A DNA stretch of 39,614 bases from Eubacteriales Family XIII. Incertae Sedis bacterium. Its GTDB lineage: Bacteria; Bacillota; Clostridia; Peptostreptococcales; Anaerovoracaceae. The notes under the pieces are model-generated. The model was not told where the DNA came from. It did not search any database and was given only the letters and a program-made list of their open reading frames with translations. The stretch lies in NCBI GenBank assembly GCA_031266025.1, contig JAISBV010000130.1, positions 1 through 39,614 on the forward strand, in the 5' to 3' direction. This document shows positions 26,036 through 34,756 of the stretch, one piece after another; positions within the stretch are counted from its first letter, which is position 1; each line of letters opens with the position of its first letter. Position numbers and translations under genes: made by a program.

Positions 26036-28037
26036 CCTAATCATAGACAATGACGCCGAACGCACGGATTCGCTTTATACATACGGTTGCGCATTCGACG
26101 ACGTATCGGTCGGTATGAGAGTGTTCGCTCCGTTTACGGCCGGCAACCGCGAAAAGGCTGCTTTTGTCGCGGCCGTCAAGGATGAAATAGGCGAGAATAT
26201 AAAAGGACTCAAGTATGTGAGCCGCATCGACGGTGAGATAGCGCTTGACGCGAATACGATAGATATCTGTGTATGGATGCGGAAGCGGTATTTTTGCCGC
26301 TATATTGAGGCTGTACACTGCTTCTTGCCGGCCGGCAGCCCGTCAAAGAGAGGCAAGAGCAGAAGACCCGAATTTGATGAAATACCCGATGACATCCGCG
26401 TTTCGCTCACGGACGAGCAGGATGCGGCGCTGAAGCGCATATTGCCGCGCATAGACGGCGGCAGATACAGGACATTCCTTATTCACGGCGTTACGGGCAG
26501 CGGCAAAACAGAGGTATATCTGCGAGCCGCGGAAAGAACTCTTGAAAAAGGCAAGGACGTGATAGTTCTCGTACCCGAGATATCGCTGACGCCCCAGACC
26601 ATAGGACGCTTTGTCGCCCGTTTCGGAAAAGAACGCGTCGCGGCTTTGCACAGCAAACTGTCCGCCGGAGAACGCTATGATGAATGGAGACGCATAAAGG
26701 ACGGCGCCGCACAAATCGTTATAGGCGCGCGTTCCGCCGTATTCGCTCCTGTCGGCGACATAGGGCTTATCGTCGTGGACGAGGAACATGAAGGCAGCTA
26801 TAAATCGGACATGTCGCCAAAGTACGATACCGCAGAAGTGGCTATAAAACGCGCCGGTCAGAACGGCGCGGTCGTCATACTCGGCAGTGCGACGCCTTCG
26901 CTCGTTTCGAATTATCGCGCCGGCCGGCGGCTTTACGAGAGATTGCGTCTGAAAAGGCGATCCACCGGAACCCCGCTTCCGAATGTGAGCATCGTGGATA
27001 TGCGCGACGAATTGAAGAACGGCAATAAGACTATTTTCAGTCTTGAGCTCTACCGCGCCATGGATGAATCTTTGGCGGCGGGCAAGCAGATCATACTGTT
27101 TCTGAATCGCAGGGGCCATTCGACGTTCGTTTCATGCCGAAGTTGCGGATATGTGATGCAATGCGATGATTGCGGCATAGCCCTGACATATCACAGGGCC
27201 GAAGATGAGGCACAGTGCCATTTCTGTGGTAAGCGCCGCGAGATTCCACCGCTTTGTCCCTGTTGCGGCGGTAAATATATGCGTTTTTTCGGCGCCGGCA
27301 CGGAGAAGGTAGAGGAGCTTGCACGCGAGTTGTTCCCGTATGCTGCGACAGAGCGTCTTGATCTTGATACGACGCGGAAGAAAGGCAGCGCGTCCGGATT
27401 GCTCACGCGTTTCCGTAAAGGCAAGACGCGGATTTTGGTTGGCACGCAGCTTGTGGCAAAAGGGCTTGACTTCAGCAATGTGGGGCTTGTCGGCATAGTT
27501 TCCGCCGACGTGAGCCTGAATATACCCGATTTTCGTTCCGCCGAGCGTTCGTTTCAACTGATTACTCAAGCCGCCGGGCGGGCGGGACGCGGCGATGAAA
27601 CAGGCAGGGTTATAATACAGTCGTACAAGCCGGAGCATTATGCGATTTGCTTAGCGGCGGAAAATGATTATGACGCTTTTTACAGCGCGGAACTTTCGTT
27701 GCGAAAAGCTATGGAATACCCGCCGTTCTGTGACCTTGTGCAGATCACGGTCAGTTCTCGTGACGAGACGGCGGCGACGGCCGGCGCGGATGAGTTTGCG
27801 GAGCTCTTGCGCGCGCGCGAAGGCGCGGCTTCCCGAAAACGCGTACTCGGACCGAATCGTGCGCGGATATATAAGTCGAGCGAACTCTTTCGCCGCCTTA
27901 TATATGTGAAGACGCCGCCTTCCGACAGGGAAGACATTGAGCTGTTCCTATCGGAAAAAAAGCGAAACTTCGCAATGAGCAAGGACAGTAAAAAATACAG
28001 CATATCCATAGATGTGAACCCGTACAATTGTACGTGA
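26022..28037 (+). CDS. priA: Primosomal protein N' (PriA helicase)
   Basis: FLIHGVTGSGKTEVYLRAAE; VVDEEHEGSYKSDMSPKYDTAEVA; Zn-binding CRSCGYVMQCDDCGIAL...CHFCGKRREIPPLCPCCGG; QAAGRAGRGDETGRVIIQSY. Confidence 0.97.
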   Translation: MKYVDLIIDNDAERTDSLYTYGCAFDDVSVGMRVFAPFTAGNREKAAFVAAVKDEIGENIKGLKYVSRIDGEIALDANTIDICVWMRKRYFCRYIEAVHCFLPAGSPSKRGKSRRPEFDEIPDDIRVSLTDEQDAALKRILPRIDGGRYRTFLIHGVTGSGKTEVYLRAAERTLEKGKDVIVLVPEISLTPQTIGRFVARFGKERVAALHSKLSAGERYDEWRRIKDGAAQIVIGARSAVFAPVGDIGLIVVDEEHEGSYKSDMSPKYDTAEVAIKRAGQNGAVVILGSATPSLVSNYRAGRRLYERLRLKRRSTGTPLPNVSIVDMRDELKNGNKTIFSLELYRAMDESLAAGKQIILFLNRRGHSTFVSCRSCGYVMQCDDCGIALTYHRAEDEAQCHFCGKRREIPPLCPCCGGKYMRFFGAGTEKVEELARELFPYAATERLDLDTTRKKGSASGLLTRFRKGKTRILVGTQLVAKGLDFSNVGLVGIVSADVSLNIPDFRSAERSFQLITQAAGRAGRGDETGRVIIQSYKPEHYAICLAAENDYDAFYSAELSLRKAMEYPPFCDLVQITVSSRDETAATAGADEFAELLRAREGAASRKRVLGPNRARIYKSSELFRRLIYVKTPPSDREDIELFLSEKKRNFAMSKDSKKYSISIDVNPYNCT

Positions 28038-28077
28038 ACGCGACGAAACGCGCCGCGATCGGGATGAAAGGATAATC

Positions 28078-28557
28078 ATGGCACTCAGACAGATAGTGTT
28101 GGAGGGCGACGAGATTCTCAGGAAAAAATCCAGAGAAGTCGCGGAAGTCAACGAGAGGATAGTAACGCTTCTTGACGACATGTGGGAAACCCTTGAAGAA
28201 AATAACGGAATCGGTTTGGCGGCGCCTCAAGTAGGCGTAATGCGGCGAATCGCGGTCATAGATACGAGTAAGGACGAAGAAGACGCCGACGGCGTCAAGG
28301 TTGAAATGATAAACCCGCGTCTCTTGGAATCGGAGGGCGAGGCGGAAGAGGAAGAGGGTTGTCTCAGCATTCCGGGCTTTGTGGGAGCGGTTCGGCGACC
28401 TACGCGCGTGAAGGTGGAGGCCGTCGACAGACGCGGTGAAATGTTTACGATAGAGGGGGAGGGTTTGCTTGCCAAAGCCCTTTGTCATGAGATAGATCAT
28501 CTTGACGGGATATTGTTCGTGGACAAGGCGTCTTTCGTCAGATCTGCGGACGGCTGA
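28078..28557 (+). CDS. def: Peptide deformylase
   Basis: NNGIGLAAPQVGV, EEGCLSIPGF, LCHEIDHLDGILFVDK. Confidence 0.97.
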   Translation: MALRQIVLEGDEILRKKSREVAEVNERIVTLLDDMWETLEENNGIGLAAPQVGVMRRIAVIDTSKDEEDADGVKVEMINPRLLESEGEAEEEEGCLSIPGFVGAVRRPTRVKVEAVDRRGEMFTIEGEGLLAKALCHEIDHLDGILFVDKASFVRSADG

Positions 28558-28639
28558 CAGCGATTCGCGCGGACAGGTGTTTGCGATCAAAAATCCGCCG
28601 GCCTTCGTTCGTTTTTCTCGGCGCTAAGGAGCATACCGG

Positions 28640-29569
28640 ATGAGAATAGTATATATGGGAACCCCGGAATTTGCCGTTCCCCCGCTGAGAGCCCTGTGCG
28701 AGTGCGGACGCGCGCCCGTTATGACGGTAACACAGCCCGATAGGCGCAGAGACAGAGGAAAAAGGTTGCAAAGCCCTCCGGTGAAGGATATGTCCGGCGA
28801 ATACGCTATCCCTGTGATCCAGCCCTTAAGTCTCACGAACAATACGGAATTTCGGGAATTGCTCACGGACGCCGCGCCGGATTTGATAGTAGTCGCGGCC
28901 TACGGCAGAATTTTACCTGCTGATGTACTGAGCCTGCCGAGACTCGGTTGTATTAATATACACGCCTCGATACTTCCGGCTTACAGAGGCGCCGCTCCCA
29001 TACAGAGGGCTGTTATGAACGGTGAACGCGAGACCGGCGTCACGCTTATGCATATGGCGGAGACAATGGACACGGGTGATATCATAGCAGTAAGAAAAAC
29101 AAATATAGAAAATAAGACGGCGGGCGAGCTTTTCGACGAGCTTTCCCGTATGGGAGCGAGACTGCTCACGGACACGCTCCCTTGCATAGAAACGGGTCGG
29201 GCGCCGCGCCGGCCGCAGGATGAAAGCAAAGCCTGTTACGCGCCCATGATACGCAAGGAGGATGCACACGTGGATTTTTCAAAGAGTTCCGATGCGGTAT
29301 GCAGCTTGATACGGGGTATGAATCCTCACCCGATCGCTTTTGCGCGTATGGGTGACGCGATGCTGAAACTGTGGGAAGCGTTCCCCATACCCGTGACGCG
29401 CCCCGGGCCGGCCGGAACTGCGGTTTCGATCTCGGACGACGGTATATCGGTCGCTGCGGGCGACGGGGCCGTGCTCATTACCGTCATACAATCTCCGGGC
29501 AAGCGTCCCATGCGGGTCGCCGAATATCTAAGAGGTAATAAAATACATACAGGCGCAATTTTTACATGA
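28640..29569 (+). CDS. fmt: Methionyl-tRNA formyltransferase
   Basis: MRIVYMGTPEFAVPPLRAL, VTQPDRRRDRGKRLQSPPVK, NIHASILPAYRGAAPIQRAVMNGERETGVTLMHM. Confidence 0.97.
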   Translation: MRIVYMGTPEFAVPPLRALCECGRAPVMTVTQPDRRRDRGKRLQSPPVKDMSGEYAIPVIQPLSLTNNTEFRELLTDAAPDLIVVAAYGRILPADVLSLPRLGCINIHASILPAYRGAAPIQRAVMNGERETGVTLMHMAETMDTGDIIAVRKTNIENKTAGELFDELSRMGARLLTDTLPCIETGRAPRRPQDESKACYAPMIRKEDAHVDFSKSSDAVCSLIRGMNPHPIAFARMGDAMLKLWEAFPIPVTRPGPAGTAVSISDDGISVAAGDGAVLITVIQSPGKRPMRVAEYLRGNKIHTGAIFT

Positions 29570-29590
29570 AGAGGTTAATACTTTTATAAT
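29561..29590 (+). promoter_or_regulatory. Predicted sigma-A promoter (TTTACA-18-TATAAT) for rsmB onward
   Basis: TTTACA 29561-29566, TATAAT 29585-29590; overlaps the fmt 3' end. Confidence 0.7.
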
Positions 29591-29626
29591 ATTTGTGGCG
29601 GCCTGCCGGCTGCAATGGAGGCAAAT

Positions 29627-30922
29627 ATGGACATCAACAGAAAATCGGCCTACTACACGCTGCTCGATATAGAAAACGATATGGCTTATTCCAATATCGC
29701 GCTGAAAAGCCATATAAGACGCGGCCGTCCAAACGCGCCCGGTTTTGTGCGTGAGTTGACATACGGAGTTTTGAAGAATAAAATATATATTGACTATGTT
29801 CTCGGGAATTTTATACGGATGCCTCTCGGCAAGCTGAAGCCTTGCGATCTTGTCATCCTGCGCATGGGGATATATCAGCTTGTGTTTATGAACTCGGTTC
29901 CCGATTATGCCGCCGTCGATGAAAGCGTGAATCTGGCAAAGCGTTTTTCACCCGGCCATGAGGGCTTTATAAACGGCGTACTGCGCCAGTACATACGTGA
30001 TAGGGAATACGTGACGCTGCCGTCTCGCGAAGAGGATGAGGTCAAATATCTTTCCGTCAAGTATTCATATGCCGATTGGATCGTGAAGCTGTGGCTCGAC
30101 AGCTACGGATCCGAGGGTGCGGAGGCGCTTTTGGCGGCCGGGAACGAAACGCCTGATTTTGCCATTCGCATCAATAAGCTCAAGGCGCGGCGTGAGGACA
30201 TACTGACGCGTCTCAGCTCTAAGGGCTATGATGTAAGGGTGAGCGAGAGAGCGCCGCAATGTTTGCTCGTGACGGGCGCAAATCTTCTGGGAGGCCGTAT
30301 GTACAAGAGCGGGCTGTTTTCCGTTCAGGAGGAAAGCTCGCAGATAGCCGCAGAACTTGTGGATCCTCATCCCGGCGACGTCATTATCGACGTATGCGCG
30401 GCGCCGGGAGGCAAAGCCTTCGCTATGGCGGAGCGTATGGGGGACAGGGGCAAGATATATGCTTGGGATATATACAAAAGAAAGCTGTCACAGATAGAAC
30501 ATGACGCGAAGCGTCTCGGAATCAGAATTGTCGAAACCGATACTTGGGATGCGACGCGCGTTCGTTCCGAATTGGTGGGCAAAGCGGATCGTGTGCTTGC
30601 GGACGTTCCTTGCATGGGACTCGGCGTCGTCAGACGCAAGCCGGAGATAAAATATAAGGAAAACAGCGATGAGCTCGAAACCATATCGAAGAAGCAAGCG
30701 GAGATATTGGATGTTTCATCTAACTATGTTAAGCCCGGCGGATTCCTTATATATGCCACCTGCTCCATTTCAAAACAGGAAAACCAAGTTGTGATAGCCC
30801 GGTTTTTAAAAAAGCACAAAGATTTTAAACGCGTGGACATGTTGGAGCTCATGCCTCATGTCGACAAAACGGACGGTTTTTTCGTATGCAAGATGCAAAG
30901 GAACGATTATCTTCCGGAATAA
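29627..30922 (+). CDS. rsmB: 16S rRNA (cytosine(967)-C(5))-methyltransferase
   Basis: NusB-like N-terminus (RKSAYYTLLDIE...FVRELTYGVLKNKIYIDYVL), VCAAPGGKAFAMAERM, DVPCMGLGVVRRKPEIKY, YATCSISKQENQVV. ATG 29615 also possible. Confidence 0.95.
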   Translation: MDINRKSAYYTLLDIENDMAYSNIALKSHIRRGRPNAPGFVRELTYGVLKNKIYIDYVLGNFIRMPLGKLKPCDLVILRMGIYQLVFMNSVPDYAAVDESVNLAKRFSPGHEGFINGVLRQYIRDREYVTLPSREEDEVKYLSVKYSYADWIVKLWLDSYGSEGAEALLAAGNETPDFAIRINKLKARREDILTRLSSKGYDVRVSERAPQCLLVTGANLLGGRMYKSGLFSVQEESSQIAAELVDPHPGDVIIDVCAAPGGKAFAMAERMGDRGKIYAWDIYKRKLSQIEHDAKRLGIRIVETDTWDATRVRSELVGKADRVLADVPCMGLGVVRRKPEIKYKENSDELETISKKQAEILDVSSNYVKPGGFLIYATCSISKQENQVVIARFLKKHKDFKRVDMLELMPHVDKTDGFFVCKMQRNDYLPE

Positions 30923-30975
30923 TGCGCGTACGGATCAAAAACCCTTTTGGTTACGTCTTTTTAATGTGGTGAAAT

Positions 30976-31716
30976 ATGTCAAAGATAGGATTCAGGACGA
31001 ATACAGGCAAGCAGCGCGCCGAAAACGAAGACGCTCTGCTCGTGTTGCCGCGCTACGATATATATTTGGTGGCGGACGGCGTCGGGGGGCACAATTCGGG
31101 GGAATTGGCCAGCAGAAGAGCTGTCGTCGGTGTGGAAGGCTTTCTTGCGAGGAACCCCATCGATGCGGTTCACAGTGCGGAATGCCCGGAAACGGCGCTT
31201 ATGGAATACTTCCTGCGATGTTTTCGCGGAATCAACGACGATATACGCGCCATATCAAGAGACGAACCCATGAACAGGGGTATGGCGACGACCGCAGTGT
31301 TAGCGCATATATTGCACGGCAAGCTATTCGCGGTCAATATCGGCGACAGCAGAGCTTATATGATAAGATCGGGGGGCATAAGCCGCATTACAAATGATCA
31401 CAGCGTTGTGAGCGATATGGTTGCAAACGGGGAATTGACGGAGGAGGAAGCTCGAGTCCATCCAAAGAGGAACGAGATAACGCGCGCTTTGGGCGCCGAG
31501 ACCGACGTATCGCCGGATTTCTTCATGACGGACGTATTGCAGGGGGATCGTATACTGCTGTGCACGGACGGTCTTCACGGAGAGATTAACGACGACGATA
31601 TACGCCGAATTGTTTCGACCGGCGCGGGTCTGAACGAAACATGCAAAATGCTTGTGGACGCAGCCAACGCGAACGGCGGATATGACAATATAACAGTAGT
31701 TTGCGTTGAAATTTGA
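30976..31716 (+). CDS. prpC: PP2C-family protein phosphatase (PrpC/Stp)
   Basis: RTNTGKQRAENEDALLV, VADGVGGHNSGELAS, AVNIGDSRAYMI, LLCTDGLHGEI, GGYDNITVVCVEI. Confidence 0.95.
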   Translation: MSKIGFRTNTGKQRAENEDALLVLPRYDIYLVADGVGGHNSGELASRRAVVGVEGFLARNPIDAVHSAECPETALMEYFLRCFRGINDDIRAISRDEPMNRGMATTAVLAHILHGKLFAVNIGDSRAYMIRSGGISRITNDHSVVSDMVANGELTEEEARVHPKRNEITRALGAETDVSPDFFMTDVLQGDRILLCTDGLHGEINDDDIRRIVSTGAGLNETCKMLVDAANANGGYDNITVVCVEI

Positions 31717-31764
31717 TGTAAGATTTTTACCGTCGTTCGGAAAAATCTACGAAAGTGTTGTAAC
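31715..31764 (+). repeat. Repeat family A, diverged copy A4 between prpC and prkC
   Basis: tgtaagatttttaccgtcgttcggaaaaatctacgaaagtgttgtaac; hairpin agattttt-a-ccg/cgg-aaaaatct. Confidence 0.6.
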
Positions 31765-31785
31765 CGAAAGAGGTAATGTTATCAC

Positions 31786-33813
31786 ATGAGCGAACGAGCG
31801 CTTGGCGGCAGATATGAAATTGTAGAGAAGATAGGCGACGGCGGCATGGCGGTGGTTTATAGGGGTCGTGATCGTTTGCTGAACCGTTTTGTCGCCATCA
31901 AGGTATTGCGTCCCGAATACACGAAGGACTTTGCCTTCGTGGATAATTTTCGCAAGGAATCGCAGGCGGCCGCACGATTGAATCATCCGAATATCGTCAG
32001 CGTGTACGATGTGGGAAAGGAAGAAAACATCCACTACATCGTCATGGAATTAGTCGAAGGCCGAACATTGAGCGATTTAATAGCGGCAGAGGCGCCTCTT
32101 GATTATAAGCGGGCGATAAGCATAGCAAAACAGGTGGCTTCCGCGCTGACGATGGCTCACAAAAACAACATCATACACAGGGACGTCAAGCCGCACAATA
32201 TCCTCATAATGCCGGACGGGAACGTAAAAATCACAGATTTCGGTATCGCGCGGGCTGTTTCCGACGCCACAATAGTAAAGAACGCCGGCGAGGGCGTGAT
32301 GGGCTCGGTTCATTATTTCTCTCCGGAGCAGGCTCGCGGCGGCTATGTGGACGAGAAGTCCGATATATACTCCCTTGGCATTGTTCTTTATGAGATGCTT
32401 GTGGGCAAGGTGCCGTTTGACGCGGAGAATCCGGTCGCCGTAGCCGTAATGCATATGAATGATAAGCCAACGCCGCCGTCACAGCTCGTTTCGGGCGTAC
32501 CGCCGGGTCTCGAACAGATAGTGATGAAGGCCGTTGAAAAATATCAGATCAACAGATTCAAAAGCGCCGAAGACGTATACGAAGCCCTTGACAATGTCAA
32601 TTTCGTGACCGGAATTATAGAAAATCCCGAAGTGGCTGAAAAGCTGCGTCAAAACGCCGCAAGCGGCGAGGAAACCGGCGGTGCGGATGATGAGGGCCGC
32701 GTTGCGAATTATACAGGAGAGGACGGCTCGGAGAAAAAGAAAAAAAAGATGAAAACAGGCAAAGGGAAAATCAAAATACTGATCGGAAAGCATATTAAGC
32801 TGAGGGTATTGGCCGTGTTGCTCGCCTTAGTCTGCGCTATACCGGTCAGCATGTTCATATACTCGGGCATGCAGCAGCTCAAGGCGCCGTCGGAGCTTGA
32901 GCTTCCGAGTGTTCTTGGCATGACTGAGGATGACGCCAAGGAATTGCTTGAAAGCATGAAGTTGGAGTTGATCGTCGCTGACAGCGCGTACAGCTCCGAA
33001 TATGCGGAAGGTTTGATTTCATCGCAAGAGCGTCCCGAAGGAAGCATTGTCAAAGAGGGTTTTAAACTGCGCGTGAATTTGAGTCGGGGAGAAGCGCCGG
33101 ATACGGACTCGCCGCCCACAATGTCGGCGCAGGAAGAGGAAATTACCGTTCCGAATGTAAGCGGTATAAGTCTCTCGGACGCGATATATATATTGGAAAG
33201 CTATGGATACGGACAGGGCGATGTCAGCCGTGAAAACAGCACCTTGCCTGTTGATTACGTCGTGCGGCAGTCGCCCGACGCGAGGACGGAGGGTACGCCG
33301 GGCATGAAAATCAATCTCGTGCTCAGCGACGGACCGGAAACGATATCAAATGTCGCGATGCCCTCTCTGATCGGTCTCAGCGAGAACGAGGCAAAAACCG
33401 CGCTTACGGATAAAGGGCTTGACGTCGGCGTTGTTACGCGTGAAGCCAGCGCATCATACGCGGAGGGACTCGTCATAAAACAGCAGCACGCGACCGATAC
33501 GGAGCTTCCGACCGGCGCCAAGGTCAATATCACAGTCAGCGCGGGCCCACCGTCCGACGAACCGCGCAGCGTTTCGCTCAACATAGATTTTTCGGCCGCG
33601 CCGAGTGAGGTGTTCAACCTTTCGGTCATTTTATCCGATTCTTCGGGACGCACTTCCAATATCGTAAATGAGGCTGTTCGTTACAAGAGCGCGGGGAGCG
33701 AAAGCGTTTCGGTAACAGGGCAGGGTACAGCTACGGTATATGTGATGTTCAGCGGTGATCCGGTCATGGTCTACACGATCGACTTCACTACCGGAAATGC
33801 GACCCTTCAATAA
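31786..33813 (+). CDS. prkC: Serine/threonine protein kinase with three PASTA domains
   Basis: LGGRYEIVEKIGDGGMAVVYRGRDRLLNRFVAIKVL; HRDVKPHNIL; DFGIARA; TM 'IKLRVLAVLLALVCAIPVSMFIY'; three PASTA repeats. Confidence 0.97.
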   Translation: MSERALGGRYEIVEKIGDGGMAVVYRGRDRLLNRFVAIKVLRPEYTKDFAFVDNFRKESQAAARLNHPNIVSVYDVGKEENIHYIVMELVEGRTLSDLIAAEAPLDYKRAISIAKQVASALTMAHKNNIIHRDVKPHNILIMPDGNVKITDFGIARAVSDATIVKNAGEGVMGSVHYFSPEQARGGYVDEKSDIYSLGIVLYEMLVGKVPFDAENPVAVAVMHMNDKPTPPSQLVSGVPPGLEQIVMKAVEKYQINRFKSAEDVYEALDNVNFVTGIIENPEVAEKLRQNAASGEETGGADDEGRVANYTGEDGSEKKKKKMKTGKGKIKILIGKHIKLRVLAVLLALVCAIPVSMFIYSGMQQLKAPSELELPSVLGMTEDDAKELLESMKLELIVADSAYSSEYAEGLISSQERPEGSIVKEGFKLRVNLSRGEAPDTDSPPTMSAQEEEITVPNVSGISLSDAIYILESYGYGQGDVSRENSTLPVDYVVRQSPDARTEGTPGMKINLVLSDGPETISNVAMPSLIGLSENEAKTALTDKGLDVGVVTREASASYAEGLVIKQQHATDTELPTGAKVNITVSAGPPSDEPRSVSLNIDFSAAPSEVFNLSVILSDSSGRTSNIVNEAVRYKSAGSESVSVTGQGTATVYVMFSGDPVMVYTIDFTTGNATLQ

Positions 33814-34691
33814 TGCGCGGATTGATTTTTAAAGGCGTCGGCGGTTTTTACAGCGTTCGTCCCGAGGGGGCGGAAAGAGGCGTTTCATACCTGTGCAGGG
33901 CCAGAGGCATATTCAAAAAGTACGGGCTTACGCCCACTGTCGGCGATCTTGTGGATTTTGACGCGCTCGACGACGAAGAGGGCGTGGTCAATGATATATT
34001 GCCAAGGCGCAATCTGTTTGTACGCCCGCCGATAGCCAATGTGGATATCTTCGTCGTTATGATAGCGGCCGCGAATCCCGCGCCCAACCTCAGTGTCGTC
34101 GACAAGCTGCTCGTTTCGGCGGAGATGGCCGGAACCGAGGCGATGATCTGCATAAATAAAACCGATTTGCTGAGTCAGGATAAGCTCAGACGCGTCACTG
34201 ATATATACGCCGAGCTGTATCCCTTGGCCGAGATATGCTGCGCCGGCGGCGCGGGCATTGAGAATCTGTCCGCTATGCTCGCCGGCAAGCGGAGCGCGCT
34301 CGCGGGGCCTTCGGGCGTTGGAAAATCCACGCTGATCAACTGTCTGCTTGGGGGAACGGAGCTCGAAACCGGAACGGTCAGCGGCAGGACGAGACGCGGA
34401 AGACACACGACGCGGCATGTGGAGATATTCGATACAGATATGGGCGGTATGATCTTCGATACGCCGGGTTTCACGTCCTTTGCCGTGGCGGGCGGGGATG
34501 TCTCGGACTTGGCGTTCCTTTTTCCTGAGATGAGGGAATATCTCGGGGATTGCCGCTTCGACGACTGCCGCCATCTCAAGGAGCCCGGCTGCGCCGTTCT
34601 TGAAGCGCTCGCTCTCGGAAGGATATCGGTCTCGCGCTACGCGTCTTATGTGACGATGCAACGGGAGATCGAAGAAAAAAGCGCGTATTGA
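33813..34691 (+). CDS. rsgA: Ribosome small subunit-dependent GTPase RsgA
   Basis: Circularly permuted GTPase: CINKTDLLS, ALAGPSGVGKSTLINCLL, DTPGF, Zn motif DCRFDDCRHLKEPGCAV. Confidence 0.96.
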   Translation: MRGLIFKGVGGFYSVRPEGAERGVSYLCRARGIFKKYGLTPTVGDLVDFDALDDEEGVVNDILPRRNLFVRPPIANVDIFVVMIAAANPAPNLSVVDKLLVSAEMAGTEAMICINKTDLLSQDKLRRVTDIYAELYPLAEICCAGGAGIENLSAMLAGKRSALAGPSGVGKSTLINCLLGGTELETGTVSGRTRRGRHTTRHVEIFDTDMGGMIFDTPGFTSFAVAGGDVSDLAFLFPEMREYLGDCRFDDCRHLKEPGCAVLEALALGRISVSRYASYVTMQREIEEKSAY

Positions 34692-34756
34692 TTGGGGGAA
34701 CTGTTTCAATGTCGGACGAGCGCATATCGGCTCTCGTCGAACGAATGGAGGTTGAA

